From: JABSQH01 sp039194665
GTDB lineage: Bacteria > Actinomycetota > Acidimicrobiia > Acidimicrobiales > Ilumatobacteraceae
Reading direction: 5' to 3'
DNA: 36,242 bases
Assembly (NCBI GenBank): GCA_039194665.1
Contig: JBCCVW010000019.1
Coordinates: 1 to 36,242 of the forward strand
The translations under genes were made by a program, and so were the position numbers. The notes under the pieces are model-generated. The model saw only the letters and a list, made by a program, of their open reading frames with translations. It was not told where the DNA came from and searched no databases. This document shows, one piece after another, positions 15,427-22,489 of this stretch (position 1 is its first letter; the number at the start of each line of letters is the position of its first letter).

Positions 15427-17135
15427 TCGACGCCATCGAAGATCTTTTTGCCGACGCGCCGCTGCTGGCGCTGTTCATCACCATCGCCCTCGGGTACATC
15501 CTCGGGAAGTTCTCGGTTGGTTCGTTCACGCTGGGGGGCATCGCCGGCACCCTGATTGTCGGCGTGGCGATTGGCCAGTTCGGGGTCGACATCGACGATG
15601 GCGTCAAAACGATCTTCTTTGCGTTGTTCATCTACGCGGTGGGATACCAGGGCGGACCGCAGTTCGTCAGATCGCTCAATCGGCGCTCGCTCGCTGAACT
15701 CGCGGCAGCGTTCACGATGTGCCTGATGGGCTTGCTGGTGGTGCTCGGGTTCGCGTTCTCGTTCGACCTCGACCGTGGCACTGCGGCCGGCCTCGCCGCG
15801 GGCGGCCTGACTCAGTCGGCGATCATCGGCACGGCTGACGAAGCCATCGCCGAGCTCGACGGGTTGAGCTCAGATCAGATCGACGAGATGCAGACCAACG
15901 TCGCGGTCGGGTATGCGATCTGCTACATCTTCGGCAGCATCGGGCCGATCATCATGGCGACGTGGGCGTTTCCACAGATCATGCGCTGGAACATCCGTAA
16001 GGAGGCCAAGGAGAAAGCGGCGCGTATGTCGGGCGGAGCACCCGAGCTCGAACCCGGGGAGATCGAAGCGGTCGAACGCGTGCAGACCCGCTTCTACCGA
16101 CTGATCCCAGGGGCTGGGGCGATCGGCTCGACCGTGCGCAACGTCGACGCTGCGCTCGGTGACGCGGCGGTCGAGTTGGTGCTACGCGAAGGCAATCGCA
16201 TCGAGCCAGACCTCGACGAGGAGTTGGCCGCAGGCGACGTGGTGGCGCTGACGGGATTCGTCCCCGCGCTCGAGACGGCCGCGTCGACCGTCGGGCAGGA
16301 GATTCCGGCGCCGCTCGGCGTACACCTCGTGGAGGAGCAACGCGACATCGTCGTGACGAATGCAACGCTCACCGACAAGACCTATGCAGAGCTCGTCGAG
16401 ACCTTCGACGTCGAGACGCGGCGCGGGGTGTTTCCAACCCGAGTGCGGCGCCTCGGCCAGGACATGCCGATGTTGCCCGACGTCGAGCTGAACCGTGGCG
16501 ACGAGCTGACGCTGACCGGCCGTCCGGCCGACCTTGACCGCGTCGAGGACCAGATCGGCTACTCGGTCACACGGGCCAATGCCACCGACTTCGTGTTCTT
16601 CGGTGCCGGCATGGCGTTGGGCTTTGCGATCGGTCTGCTCAGCGTGGACGTGGCCGACGTACCGATCACCCTCGGGACGGGCGGCGGCTGCCTGGTCGCC
16701 GGGTTGCTGATGGGTTGGCTGCGGAGTATCCATCCGCGCTACGCCGCCCTGCCCACCGGGGCGTCGAACTTCTTGCGCGACTTCGGGTTGGCCGTGTTCG
16801 TCGGTGTGGTCGGGCTGACATCGGGCCAGCAGGCGCTCGACGCAATCGAAGACCAGGGAATTCAGCTGTTTCTGATGGGCGTCGGGGTGACGATCATCCC
16901 GATGCTGATCACATTCCCGATCCTGTACTACGTGTACAAGATCAAGGATCCGATCGACGCACTCGCCTCGGTGGTCGGCGGACGGAGCGCCAATCCAGGT
17001 TTCGCTGCGTTGCTCAACAAGGCCGGTAACGCCACGCCGGTGGCGACCTTCACGATCACCTACGCACTCGCGAACGTGGTCCTCACCGTGTGGGGTCCGC
17101 TGATCGTCGGCATCGTGCAGACCAACGTGAGCTGA
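15423..17135 (+). CDS. aspT: Aspartate:alanine exchange transporter (AAEx family)
   Basis: An integral membrane antiporter of 570 residues. It has the AspT layout: an N-terminal hydrophobic block of about five helices (residues 10-185, including LLALFITIALGYILGKFSV), a long hydrophilic middle with two TrkA-C (RCK-C) type domains (about 225-295 and 305-385), then a C-terminal hydrophobic block (from FVFFGAGMALGFAIGLLSV to the end). Family segments include FIYAVGYQGGPQF and SVVGGRSANPGFAALLNKAG. With AspD it would import aspartate(1-) and export alanine(0); decarboxylation inside uses a proton, so the cycle generates proton-motive force. It overlaps aspD by 4 nt and converges on the DUF1844 gene with a 5-nt gap and no visible terminator. 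Confidence 0.9.
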   Translation: MIDAIEDLFADAPLLALFITIALGYILGKFSVGSFTLGGIAGTLIVGVAIGQFGVDIDDGVKTIFFALFIYAVGYQGGPQFVRSLNRRSLAELAAAFTMCLMGLLVVLGFAFSFDLDRGTAAGLAAGGLTQSAIIGTADEAIAELDGLSSDQIDEMQTNVAVGYAICYIFGSIGPIIMATWAFPQIMRWNIRKEAKEKAARMSGGAPELEPGEIEAVERVQTRFYRLIPGAGAIGSTVRNVDAALGDAAVELVLREGNRIEPDLDEELAAGDVVALTGFVPALETAASTVGQEIPAPLGVHLVEEQRDIVVTNATLTDKTYAELVETFDVETRRGVFPTRVRRLGQDMPMLPDVELNRGDELTLTGRPADLDRVEDQIGYSVTRANATDFVFFGAGMALGFAIGLLSVDVADVPITLGTGGGCLVAGLLMGWLRSIHPRYAALPTGASNFLRDFGLAVFVGVVGLTSGQQALDAIEDQGIQLFLMGVGVTIIPMLITFPILYYVYKIKDPIDALASVVGGRSANPGFAALLNKAGNATPVATFTITYALANVVLTVWGPLIVGIVQTNVS

Positions 17136-17140
17136 GGTGC

Positions 17141-17542
17141 TCAGTCGTCACTGGCCACGTCACTGGCAGAGTCGTCGGCGCCAACCGCACCCTTGACCTG
17201 GACGAAGGCCAGACGAATGTTGTTCAACGCATCGCGCATTGTGTCGGCCTCTTCTCCCAAGCGATCACCGAGGCCATCGACCAGGCAGGCGACCGCATCG
17301 ATGGCCAACGCCGCCTCGCCAAGATTCGGGGGCGAGGCTGAGAGGTGGATCGCGGCGAGCTCGTACAGGCCCATGACGTGGTTGGTGACGACCACCTCGG
17401 CGGGAACCTCACCGAGCCGGGCCCGGGCCTCAGCCATCGCCTGCTCGGCATCGGCCAACGCGTCAAGCTGTTCGGGATCGAGGTCACCGTTCTCCAGTGA
17501 TGCAGCAGCGTCGTCGAGCGGTCCAGAGGTTTCGTCGGTCAC
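17141..17542 (-). CDS. DUF1844 family protein
   Basis: A 133-residue soluble protein of unknown function. The middle and end match the DUF1844 pattern: NHVMGLYELAAIHLS, then NLGEAALAIDAVACLVDGLG and LNNIRLAFVQVKG, a helical bundle. The N-terminal 40 residues are acidic and low complexity. In Streptomyces a DUF1844 gene also lies next to and divergent from infC, which supports the call. GTG 17542 is chosen because the conserved part fits and a TAGGGT hexamer (17550-17555 on the minus strand) ends 7 nt before it, indicating a leaderless mRNA. A longer frame reaching 17728 would run through the infC leader and looks unlike coding sequence. Confidence 0.8.
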   Translation of the reverse strand: MTDETSGPLDDAAASLENGDLDPEQLDALADAEQAMAEARARLGEVPAEVVVTNHVMGLYELAAIHLSASPPNLGEAALAIDAVACLVDGLGDRLGEEADTMRDALNNIRLAFVQVKGAVGADDSASDVASDD

Positions 17543-17549
17543 AGGCGCT

Positions 17550-17555
17550 ACCCTA
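17550..17555 (-). promoter_or_regulatory. Putative leaderless -10 of the DUF1844 gene
   Basis: Read on the minus strand, TAGGGT is followed by 7 nt and the GTG start. No Shine-Dalgarno is present. Confidence 0.4.
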
Positions 17556-17577
17556 CCGACGCGACATTTGAGGCGAA

Positions 17578-17629
17578 GTGGGGGAGACCCCCACCCGGCC
17601 ACGGTGTTTCGGTGGTTTCGGCCACCGAA
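17578..17629 (+). promoter_or_regulatory. Two hairpins in the region upstream of infC
   Basis: GTGGGGG/CCCCCAC (17578-17594, 7-bp stem, 3-nt loop) and TTCGGTGG/CCACCGAA (17608-17629, 8-bp stem, 6-nt loop) lie in the 200-nt space between the divergent DUF1844 and infC starts. If the infC promoter is upstream they would form part of a leader RNA; infC-rpmI-rplT leaders that bind L20 are known in Firmicutes and Proteobacteria. If transcription instead starts near TAGATA (17707) they are outside the transcript. Confidence 0.4.
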
Positions 17630-17743
17630 TCGCGACGGTGCGTCCGGGTCACAAGGCTGAGGCTGGCAGTGCTGCGAGCCGCTCCGCGTGCAGTTCGCGT
17701 CGAGCGTAGATATCGAGCACACCCACAAGACGTCAGGGAGACC

Positions 17744-18382
17744 ATTGCACAGGAGCGTTCAGCCATAGCACCGCGACACGACCAACGCGGCGACCAACAT
17801 CGCGTCAACGATCGAATCCGCGCCCGCGAGGTGCGGCTGATCGGGCCAACCGGCGACCAGCTCGGTATCAAGCCCGTTCCCGAAGCGTTGCGCATGGCGC
17901 GAGGCCTTGACCTGGACCTCGTCGAAGTGGCGCCGAATGCCAACCCTCCCGTCTGCCGGATCATGGATTACGGCAAGTTCAAGTACGAAGAGGGACAGAA
18001 GGCCAAAGAAGCGCGACGCAAGTCGACGAACGTGTCGGTCAAGGAGGTCAAGTACCGCCCCAAGATCGGCAAGGGCGACTTCAACACCAAGACGCGCAAC
18101 GTGATCCGGTTCATCGACGAAGGGCACAAGGTCAAGGTGACGCTGCAGTTCCGGGGGCGCGAAATGGCCCATCCGGAGCTCGGTTCGAAGATCCTCGACG
18201 ATGTGCTCGAGGCCGTCGGTCCCGCAGCCAAGGTCGACAGCCAGGCGCGGCTCGAGGGCCGCAACATGTCGATGGTGCTGTCGCCCGACAAGAAAGCGCA
18301 AGAGGCGATGAAGAAAGCGGCCGCCGAGGCGGCGCGCGCTGCAGAATCGCCCGACGCCGCTGACACGCCCGACAAGGAGTAG
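17744..18382 (+). CDS. infC: Translation initiation factor IF-3 (non-canonical start)
   Basis: IF-3 binds the 30S subunit, prevents premature 50S joining and checks the initiator codon. The conserved protein begins RVNDRIRAREVRLIGPTG and continues with DLDLVEVAPNANPPVCRIMDYGKFKYEE, the linker Lys/Arg helix, then the C-terminal domain (VKYRPKIGKGDFNTK, KVTLQFRGREMAHPELG, GRNMSMVLSP) and an Ala/Glu tail. There is no in-frame ATG, GTG or TTG close before RVNDRI. ATT 17744, preceded by AGGGAG (17735-17740), is the best candidate and gives 212 residues; ATA 17765, with AGGAG at 17751-17755, is the alternative. The nearest in-frame GTG (17669) would add an unconserved Arg-rich stretch. An AUU start is the known basis of IF-3 autoregulation in E. 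coli. Confidence 0.88.
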   Translation: MAQERSAIAPRHDQRGDQHRVNDRIRAREVRLIGPTGDQLGIKPVPEALRMARGLDLDLVEVAPNANPPVCRIMDYGKFKYEEGQKAKEARRKSTNVSVKEVKYRPKIGKGDFNTKTRNVIRFIDEGHKVKVTLQFRGREMAHPELGSKILDDVLEAVGPAAKVDSQARLEGRNMSMVLSPDKKAQEAMKKAAAEAARAAESPDAADTPDKE

Positions 18383-18385
18383 ACG

Positions 18386-18583
18386 ATGCCGAAGATGAAG
18401 ACCTCCAAGACCACCGCCAAGCGGTTCAAGAAGACGGGGAGCGGCAAGCTGCGCCGCCAGCAAGCGATGCGCCAGCACCTGTTCGAGAAGAAGCCGTCCA
18501 CTCGCACGCGCCGGCTGGCCGCTGATGCCGATGTGCACCCCGGCGACGAGAAGCGCATCAAGCGTCTGCTCGCCGAGCGCTGA
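18386..18583 (+). CDS. rpmI: 50S ribosomal protein L35
   Basis: The 65-residue protein starts MPKMKTSKTTAKRFKKTGSG, the L35 signature, and is strongly basic. ATG 18386 is 3 nt after the infC stop and is preceded by AAGGAG (18375-18380), an evident Shine-Dalgarno within the end of infC. It is the middle gene of the universal infC-rpmI-rplT operon. Confidence 0.98.
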   Translation: MPKMKTSKTTAKRFKKTGSGKLRRQQAMRQHLFEKKPSTRTRRLAADADVHPGDEKRIKRLLAER

Positions 18584-18635
18584 TCGGTCCGCTGACAACT
18601 GTTGCTGACGAAGACGACACGACGGAGGAGATGAC

Positions 18636-18989
18636 ATGGCACGCGTGAAGCGCGGCGTCGCGGCGAAGCGACGCCACAAGAAGGTCCTCGGCAAGGCCAA
18701 GGGGTACTACGGCAACAAGAGCCGCTCGTACCGGGCTGCCAACGAGCAGGTCATGCGGTCTGGGCAGTACGCCTACCGCGACCGGCGGGCGCGCAAGGGC
18801 GAGATGCGGCGACTGTGGATCCAACGGATCAACGCCGCCTGCCGCGAGCACGACATGAGCTACAGCCGGTTCATCGCCGGCCTCAATGCCGCCGAGATCG
18901 AGGTCGACCGCAAGATCCTCGCCGAACTCGCGGTGACCGACCGCGGCGCATTCGCCGCGCTCGTCGAGTCGGCCAAGTCGGCGCTCTGA
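18636..18989 (+). CDS. rplT: 50S ribosomal protein L20
   Basis: The 117-residue protein begins MARVKRGVAAKRRHKKVLG and has the family segments AKGYYGNKSRSYRAANEQV, RRLWIQRINAACRE and LNAAEIEVDRKILAELA. L20 is needed early in 50S assembly, and in several phyla it represses its own operon. It is preceded by GGAGGAG (18624-18630), a strong Shine-Dalgarno, and is separated from rpmI by 52 nt. Confidence 0.98.
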   Translation: MARVKRGVAAKRRHKKVLGKAKGYYGNKSRSYRAANEQVMRSGQYAYRDRRARKGEMRRLWIQRINAACREHDMSYSRFIAGLNAAEIEVDRKILAELAVTDRGAFAALVESAKSAL

Positions 18990-19021
18990 CCGACCCCGGG
19001 CTGAGCTACACCAGCGGCGCG

Positions 19022-19762
19022 GTGCAGCGATTGCGCCGCCTCATCGCCGATCGGCGCGCCCGCCGTGCCGACGCCGCGTTCATCATCGAGGGCCCGCAGC
19101 TCGTCGACGAGGCGGTTGCCGCCGGCGTCGAGTTCGAAGCGCAGTTCATACCGGTCGATCGGCCTGAGTCGTCGATCGGCGGCGCAGGGCCGGTACACCT
19201 GCTGAGTCCCGGAGTGTTCGAGCGGGTCGCGCCGACCGAGCAACCGCGGCCACCCGTCGCCGTGGCCCGGGCGACGGAGCACGACGCCAGGGCGATCCTC
19301 CAGCACGCAGCGTTCATCGTTGCGCTGGAAGCGATCGCCGACCCCGGCAATCTGGGCACGATCATCCGCTCCGCCGAGGCCGCCGGCGCGGATGGAGTGG
19401 TGCTCACCCCAGGCTCGGTCGACCCGCACAACCCGAAGGTGGTGCGCGCTGCGGCGGGTTCGCTCTTCCGTATCCCCGTGCTCGAGGCGAGCCTCTCCGA
19501 CGTGCATGATGGCGGGCTGACACTGTGGGGAACGACGAGCCACAGCGAGCAGTCGCCGCAGGCCTACGACCGCGCCGACCTCACCGGCCGTGTGGCGGTC
19601 GTGCTCGGCACCGAGGCGCATGGTTTGTCGGCCGACGCCGTCGGGTACATCGATCGATGGCTGACGATTCCGCATGCCGGGCCGGCCGAATCGCTCAACG
19701 TGGCGATGGCCGGCACGGTGCTGGCCTTCGAGGTCCGTCGTCAACGCGCCGCTGAGCTGTAA
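19022..19762 (+). CDS. SpoU/TrmH family RNA 2'-O-methyltransferase
   Basis: Methylates ribose 2'-OH in rRNA or tRNA through a SAM-binding trefoil knot. An N-terminal substrate-binding domain (FIIEGPQLVDEAVAAG) is followed by the SpoU motifs: NLGTIIRSAEAAGADGV (motif 1), LGTEAHGLS (motif 2) and IPHAGPAESLNVAMAGTVLAF (motif 3). The place after rplT and before pheS is the normal actinobacterial site of this gene. The start is uncertain: GTG 19022 is the first conventional in-frame codon after the rplT stop (246 residues), but family N termini would also fit CTG 18986, which overlaps that stop. The TAA stop lies inside the palindrome at 19759. Confidence 0.88.
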   Translation: MQRLRRLIADRRARRADAAFIIEGPQLVDEAVAAGVEFEAQFIPVDRPESSIGGAGPVHLLSPGVFERVAPTEQPRPPVAVARATEHDARAILQHAAFIVALEAIADPGNLGTIIRSAEAAGADGVVLTPGSVDPHNPKVVRAAAGSLFRIPVLEASLSDVHDGGLTLWGTTSHSEQSPQAYDRADLTGRVAVVLGTEAHGLSADAVGYIDRWLTIPHAGPAESLNVAMAGTVLAFEVRRQRAAEL

Positions 19763-19787
19763 CGATGGTGTCTGACACCATCGTTAC
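19759..19787. repeat. 29-bp perfect palindrome containing a stop codon
   Basis: GTAACGATGGTGTC and its exact reverse complement flank a single T (19773). The TAA stop of the SpoU methyltransferase gene is bases 2-4 of the palindrome. The centre GGTGTCTGACACC has the same GTC-TGAC core as the GGGGTCTGACCCC centre of the 8596-8693 element, so both may belong to one repeat class. No U-tract follows; it may still act as a 3'-end hairpin between the rplT/SpoU operon and the sulfatase gene. Confidence 0.85.
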
Positions 19788-19822
19788 CGTTGGATGTAGC
19801 AGCGCTGGCTACGTTTCGGGGC

Positions 19823-21322
19823 ATGGCTGACCAACCGAACATCTTGGTGATCTGGGGCGACGACATCGGGATCACCAACCTCAGTTGTTATGGCGATGGG
19901 ATCATGGGGTACCGCACCCCGAACATCGACCGCATCGCTGCAGAAGGAGTGCGCTTCACCGACTACTACGGCGAGCAGTCGTGCACCGCCGGGCGTTCGG
20001 CCTTCATCACCGGCCAAAACCCGTACCGCACTGGCCTGACCAAGGTGGGCATGCCCGGCGCCGACATCGGGCTGCGCGCCGAGGACCCGACGATCGCCAC
20101 CGCGCTGAAGGCGAACGGGTATGCCACCGGCCAGTTCGGCAAGAACCACTTGGGCGACCGCGACGAGTTCCTGCCGACGATGCACGGCTTCGACGAGTTC
20201 TTCGGGAACCTGTACCACCTGAACGCCGAGGAAGAGCCCGAACAGACCGACTACCCCGATCGCGAGAACTTCCCGAACTTCAGACGCACCTTCGGTCCGC
20301 GCGGTGTCATCCACTCGTGGGCCAATGGCGACGGCACGCAACGGGTGGAAGACACCGGCCCGCTGACGAAGGACCGGATGCGCACCGTCGACGACGAGAT
20401 CACGCCTGAAGCACTTCGGTTCATGCGCGGCGCTGCAGCCGACGACACGCCATTCTTCGTGTGGTTCAACACCACGCACATGCACTTCCGTACCCACATC
20501 CCGGAGTCGATCAGGGGCATCGCTGGGCGATGGCAGTCGGAGTATCACGACGCGATGGTCGACCACGACCGTCTGGTCGGCGAGTTGCTCGACTTCCTCG
20601 ACGCCGAGGGGCTCACCGAGAACACGATCGTGCTGTATTCCACCGACAACGGACCGCACATGAACACGTGGCCCGATGCCGGCATGACGCCGTTCCGCAA
20701 CGAAAAGAACTCGAACTGGGAGGGCGCCTACCGCGTGCCGTCGCTCGCTCGGTGGCCTGGCCAGTTTCGCGAGGGCGAGGTGCTCAACGGCATCGTCAGC
20801 CACAACGACTGGTTCGTCACCCTGCTCGCCGCTGCGGGCGATGCGGAGATCGCCGAGCGGCTGCGCGCTGGGACCGACCTCGCTGGAACGTCATACAAGG
20901 TGCATCTCGACGGCAACAATCAGCTCGACTACCTCACCGGCGCAACTGACGACAGCGCCCGCGACTCGTTCTTCTACGTCTCCGACGACGGCGATCTCAC
21001 TGCGCTGCGGTTCGACAACTGGAAGTTCGTGTTCATGGAGCAGCGGGCGACCGGCACGCTGCAGGTGTGGGCCGAGCCGTACACCGAGCTGCGCGTCCCG
21101 AAGATCTTCAATCTGCGCACCGATCCGTACGAGCAGGCCGACATCACCTCGAACACATACTACGACTGGTTGCTCGACCGGGCCTTTCTGCTCGTTCCGG
21201 CGCAGTCGTACGTGGCCGAGATGATCGCCACGTTGGCCGAGTTCCCGGCGCGGCAAGAGCCCGCGGCGTTCAACCTCAACAAGGTGATCGCCAAGCTCGA
21301 AGCGGGAATCCCCAGTTCGTAG
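19823..21322 (+). CDS. Sulfatase, formylglycine type (arylsulfatase family)
   Basis: A 499-residue alkaline-phosphatase-superfamily hydrolase that should cleave sulfate esters. Near the N terminus it has NILVIWGDDIG (metal ligands Asp13/Asp14) and SCTAGRSAFITGQ; Cys54 within CxAxR is the residue that formylglycine-generating enzyme converts to the catalytic aldehyde hydrate. Further marks are GQFGKNHLGD, FFVWFNTTHMHF, YSTDNGPH (second metal pair) and WEGAYRVP. It has no signal peptide, so it is probably cytosolic; its substrate cannot be told. ATG 19823 is chosen: TACGTT (19810-19815) ends 7 nt before it, suggesting a leaderless mRNA. It interrupts the usual SpoU-pheST order, and no formylglycine-generating enzyme gene is adjacent. 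Confidence 0.93.
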   Translation: MADQPNILVIWGDDIGITNLSCYGDGIMGYRTPNIDRIAAEGVRFTDYYGEQSCTAGRSAFITGQNPYRTGLTKVGMPGADIGLRAEDPTIATALKANGYATGQFGKNHLGDRDEFLPTMHGFDEFFGNLYHLNAEEEPEQTDYPDRENFPNFRRTFGPRGVIHSWANGDGTQRVEDTGPLTKDRMRTVDDEITPEALRFMRGAAADDTPFFVWFNTTHMHFRTHIPESIRGIAGRWQSEYHDAMVDHDRLVGELLDFLDAEGLTENTIVLYSTDNGPHMNTWPDAGMTPFRNEKNSNWEGAYRVPSLARWPGQFREGEVLNGIVSHNDWFVTLLAAAGDAEIAERLRAGTDLAGTSYKVHLDGNNQLDYLTGATDDSARDSFFYVSDDGDLTALRFDNWKFVFMEQRATGTLQVWAEPYTELRVPKIFNLRTDPYEQADITSNTYYDWLLDRAFLLVPAQSYVAEMIATLAEFPARQEPAAFNLNKVIAKLEAGIPSS

Positions 21323-21338
21323 CTCCCCATCACTGGTG

Positions 21339-21351
21339 TACGCTCATCCCT
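21339..21351 (+). promoter_or_regulatory. Putative promoter of the pheST leader
   Basis: TACGCT (21339-21344) is a TANNNT-type -10; TTCGTA (21316-21321) lies 17 bp upstream as a weak -35. Transcription would start about 7 nt downstream, at the GTG of the short leader frame at 21352. Confidence 0.4.
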
Positions 21352-21390
21352 GTGACGACCGTGATGCAGCGATTTTTGTGCCCCGGGTGA
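21352..21390 (+). CDS. Putative leader peptide MTTVMQRFLCPG upstream of pheST
   Basis: A 12-codon frame starting GTG (or at the internal ATG 21364, giving MQRFLCPG) and ending TGA. It includes adjacent TTT (Phe) and TTG (Leu) codons, both uncommon in this GC-rich sequence, directly before a CCCCGGG/CCCGGGG hairpin that contains the stop codon. Position between a promoter-like site and pheS fits a transcription-attenuation leader that senses charged tRNA-Phe, but with only one Phe codon this is an inference. Confidence 0.4.
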   Translation: MTTVMQRFLCPG

Positions 21391-21445
21391 CCCGGGGTTC
21401 TGCGCTGCGCCGTCCGCTTCCGCTGTCCTGAGTCGCCCGGGGTTC
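21381..21445 (+). promoter_or_regulatory. Alternative hairpins in the pheST leader (possible attenuator)
   Basis: CCCCGGG (21381-21387) and CCCGGGG (21391-21397) form a 7-bp stem with a 3-nt loop, the loop being the leader-peptide stop. A third CCCGGGG (in the AGTCGCCCGGGGTTC stretch, around 21436-21442) can pair with either one, so mutually exclusive foldings are possible. No clear U-tract follows. No T-box signature (GGUGGNACCGCG) is present. Confidence 0.4.
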
Positions 21446-21475
21446 GTCCACGGAGCACCTACGAGAGGACTTGAT

Positions 21476-22489
21476 GTGATCAACGAGATCGAAGCGGCGC
21501 GCGACGCCGCGCTCGACCAAATCGCCGCGCTGAGCACTGTCGACGCCGTCGGAGCGGCCGCGCCGCAGCTCACGGGCAAGAAGAGTGCGCTGTCCGGGCT
21601 GAAGAAGGGCCTTGGAGCGCTCGACAGCGTCGATGAGAAGAAGGTGGCTGGGCAAGCGATCAACGCTGCGCTGGCCGCGGTGACCGACGCGCTCGACGCT
21701 CGTCGCGCGGAGCTCACGGCGACCGCCACCGCAGCGCGCGTCGAGACTGAGCGACTCGATCTCACCGAGTTCGTCGCAGCGCCCGCGCGCGGTCACGCGC
21801 ACCTCGTGACCCAGGCATGGGAACGGCTGGAGGACCTGTTCATCGGCCTCGGGTTTCAGATCGCCGAGGGCCCGGAGGTCGAAACCGACTGGCACAACTT
21901 CGAGGCGCTCAACATGGGTGAGGGCCACCCTGCGCGCGGTGAGTTCGACACGCTGTTCCTCGACTACGCGCCTCCGGGCGGCGAGCCAGGTTCGACCCTG
22001 CTGCGCACCCACACGTCGCCAGTACAGATCCGCACGATGCTCGCCGGCGAACCACCGATCTACATCGTCGCCCCCGGTCGGGTGTTTCGTCGCGACACAG
22101 CCGATGCGACGCACATGCCCGTGTTCCACCAGATCGAGGGTTTGGTCATCGACCGCGGAATCACGATGGCCGACCTCGCCGGCACAATCGAGGCCTTCAC
22201 CAAGGCGTTCTTCGGCTCCGAATTCACGTCGCGGCTGCGCCCGTACCACTTCCCGTTCACCGAGCCGTCGGCGGAGTTCGACATCCAACGACCAGATGGG
22301 TCATGGATCGAGCTCGGCGGATGCGGCATGGTGCATCCCAACGTGTTGCGCGCTGGCGGCATCGATCCGGAGGAGTGGAGCGGGTTTGCATTCGGCTTCG
22401 GGATCGACCGCATGGCCATGGAGCGCCACGGGGTCGACGACCTGCGCGAGATGTTCAGCAACGACATTCGATTCTTGGAGCAGTTCTGA
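21476..22489 (+). CDS. pheS: Phenylalanyl-tRNA synthetase alpha subunit
   Basis: Class II synthetase catalytic subunit of the (alpha-beta)2 enzyme, 337 residues. The N-terminal coiled coil that contacts tRNA (residues 1-90) is followed by HAHLVTQAWERLEDLFIGLGF, motif 2 VFRRDTADATHMPVFHQIEG, GGCGMVHPNVL and motif 3 GFAFGFGIDRMAM. GTG 21476 is supported by GAGAGGA upstream (21462-21468). The preceding ATG at 21474 is immediately followed by TGA and cannot be the start. The stop overlaps the pheT start by one base (TGATG), so the subunits are translationally coupled. Confidence 0.98.
   Translation: MINEIEAARDAALDQIAALSTVDAVGAAAPQLTGKKSALSGLKKGLGALDSVDEKKVAGQAINAALAAVTDALDARRAELTATATAARVETERLDLTEFVAAPARGHAHLVTQAWERLEDLFIGLGFQIAEGPEVETDWHNFEALNMGEGHPARGEFDTLFLDYAPPGGEPGSTLLRTHTSPVQIRTMLAGEPPIYIVAPGRVFRRDTADATHMPVFHQIEGLVIDRGITMADLAGTIEAFTKAFFGSEFTSRLRPYHFPFTEPSAEFDIQRPDGSWIELGGCGMVHPNVLRAGGIDPEEWSGFAFGFGIDRMAMERHGVDDLREMFSNDIRFLEQF

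Noticed and set aside
21391..21475. T-box riboswitch in front of pheS
   Set aside because: No T-box GGUGGNACCGCG sequence or AGAGA-like loop; the region is too short for a full T-box.
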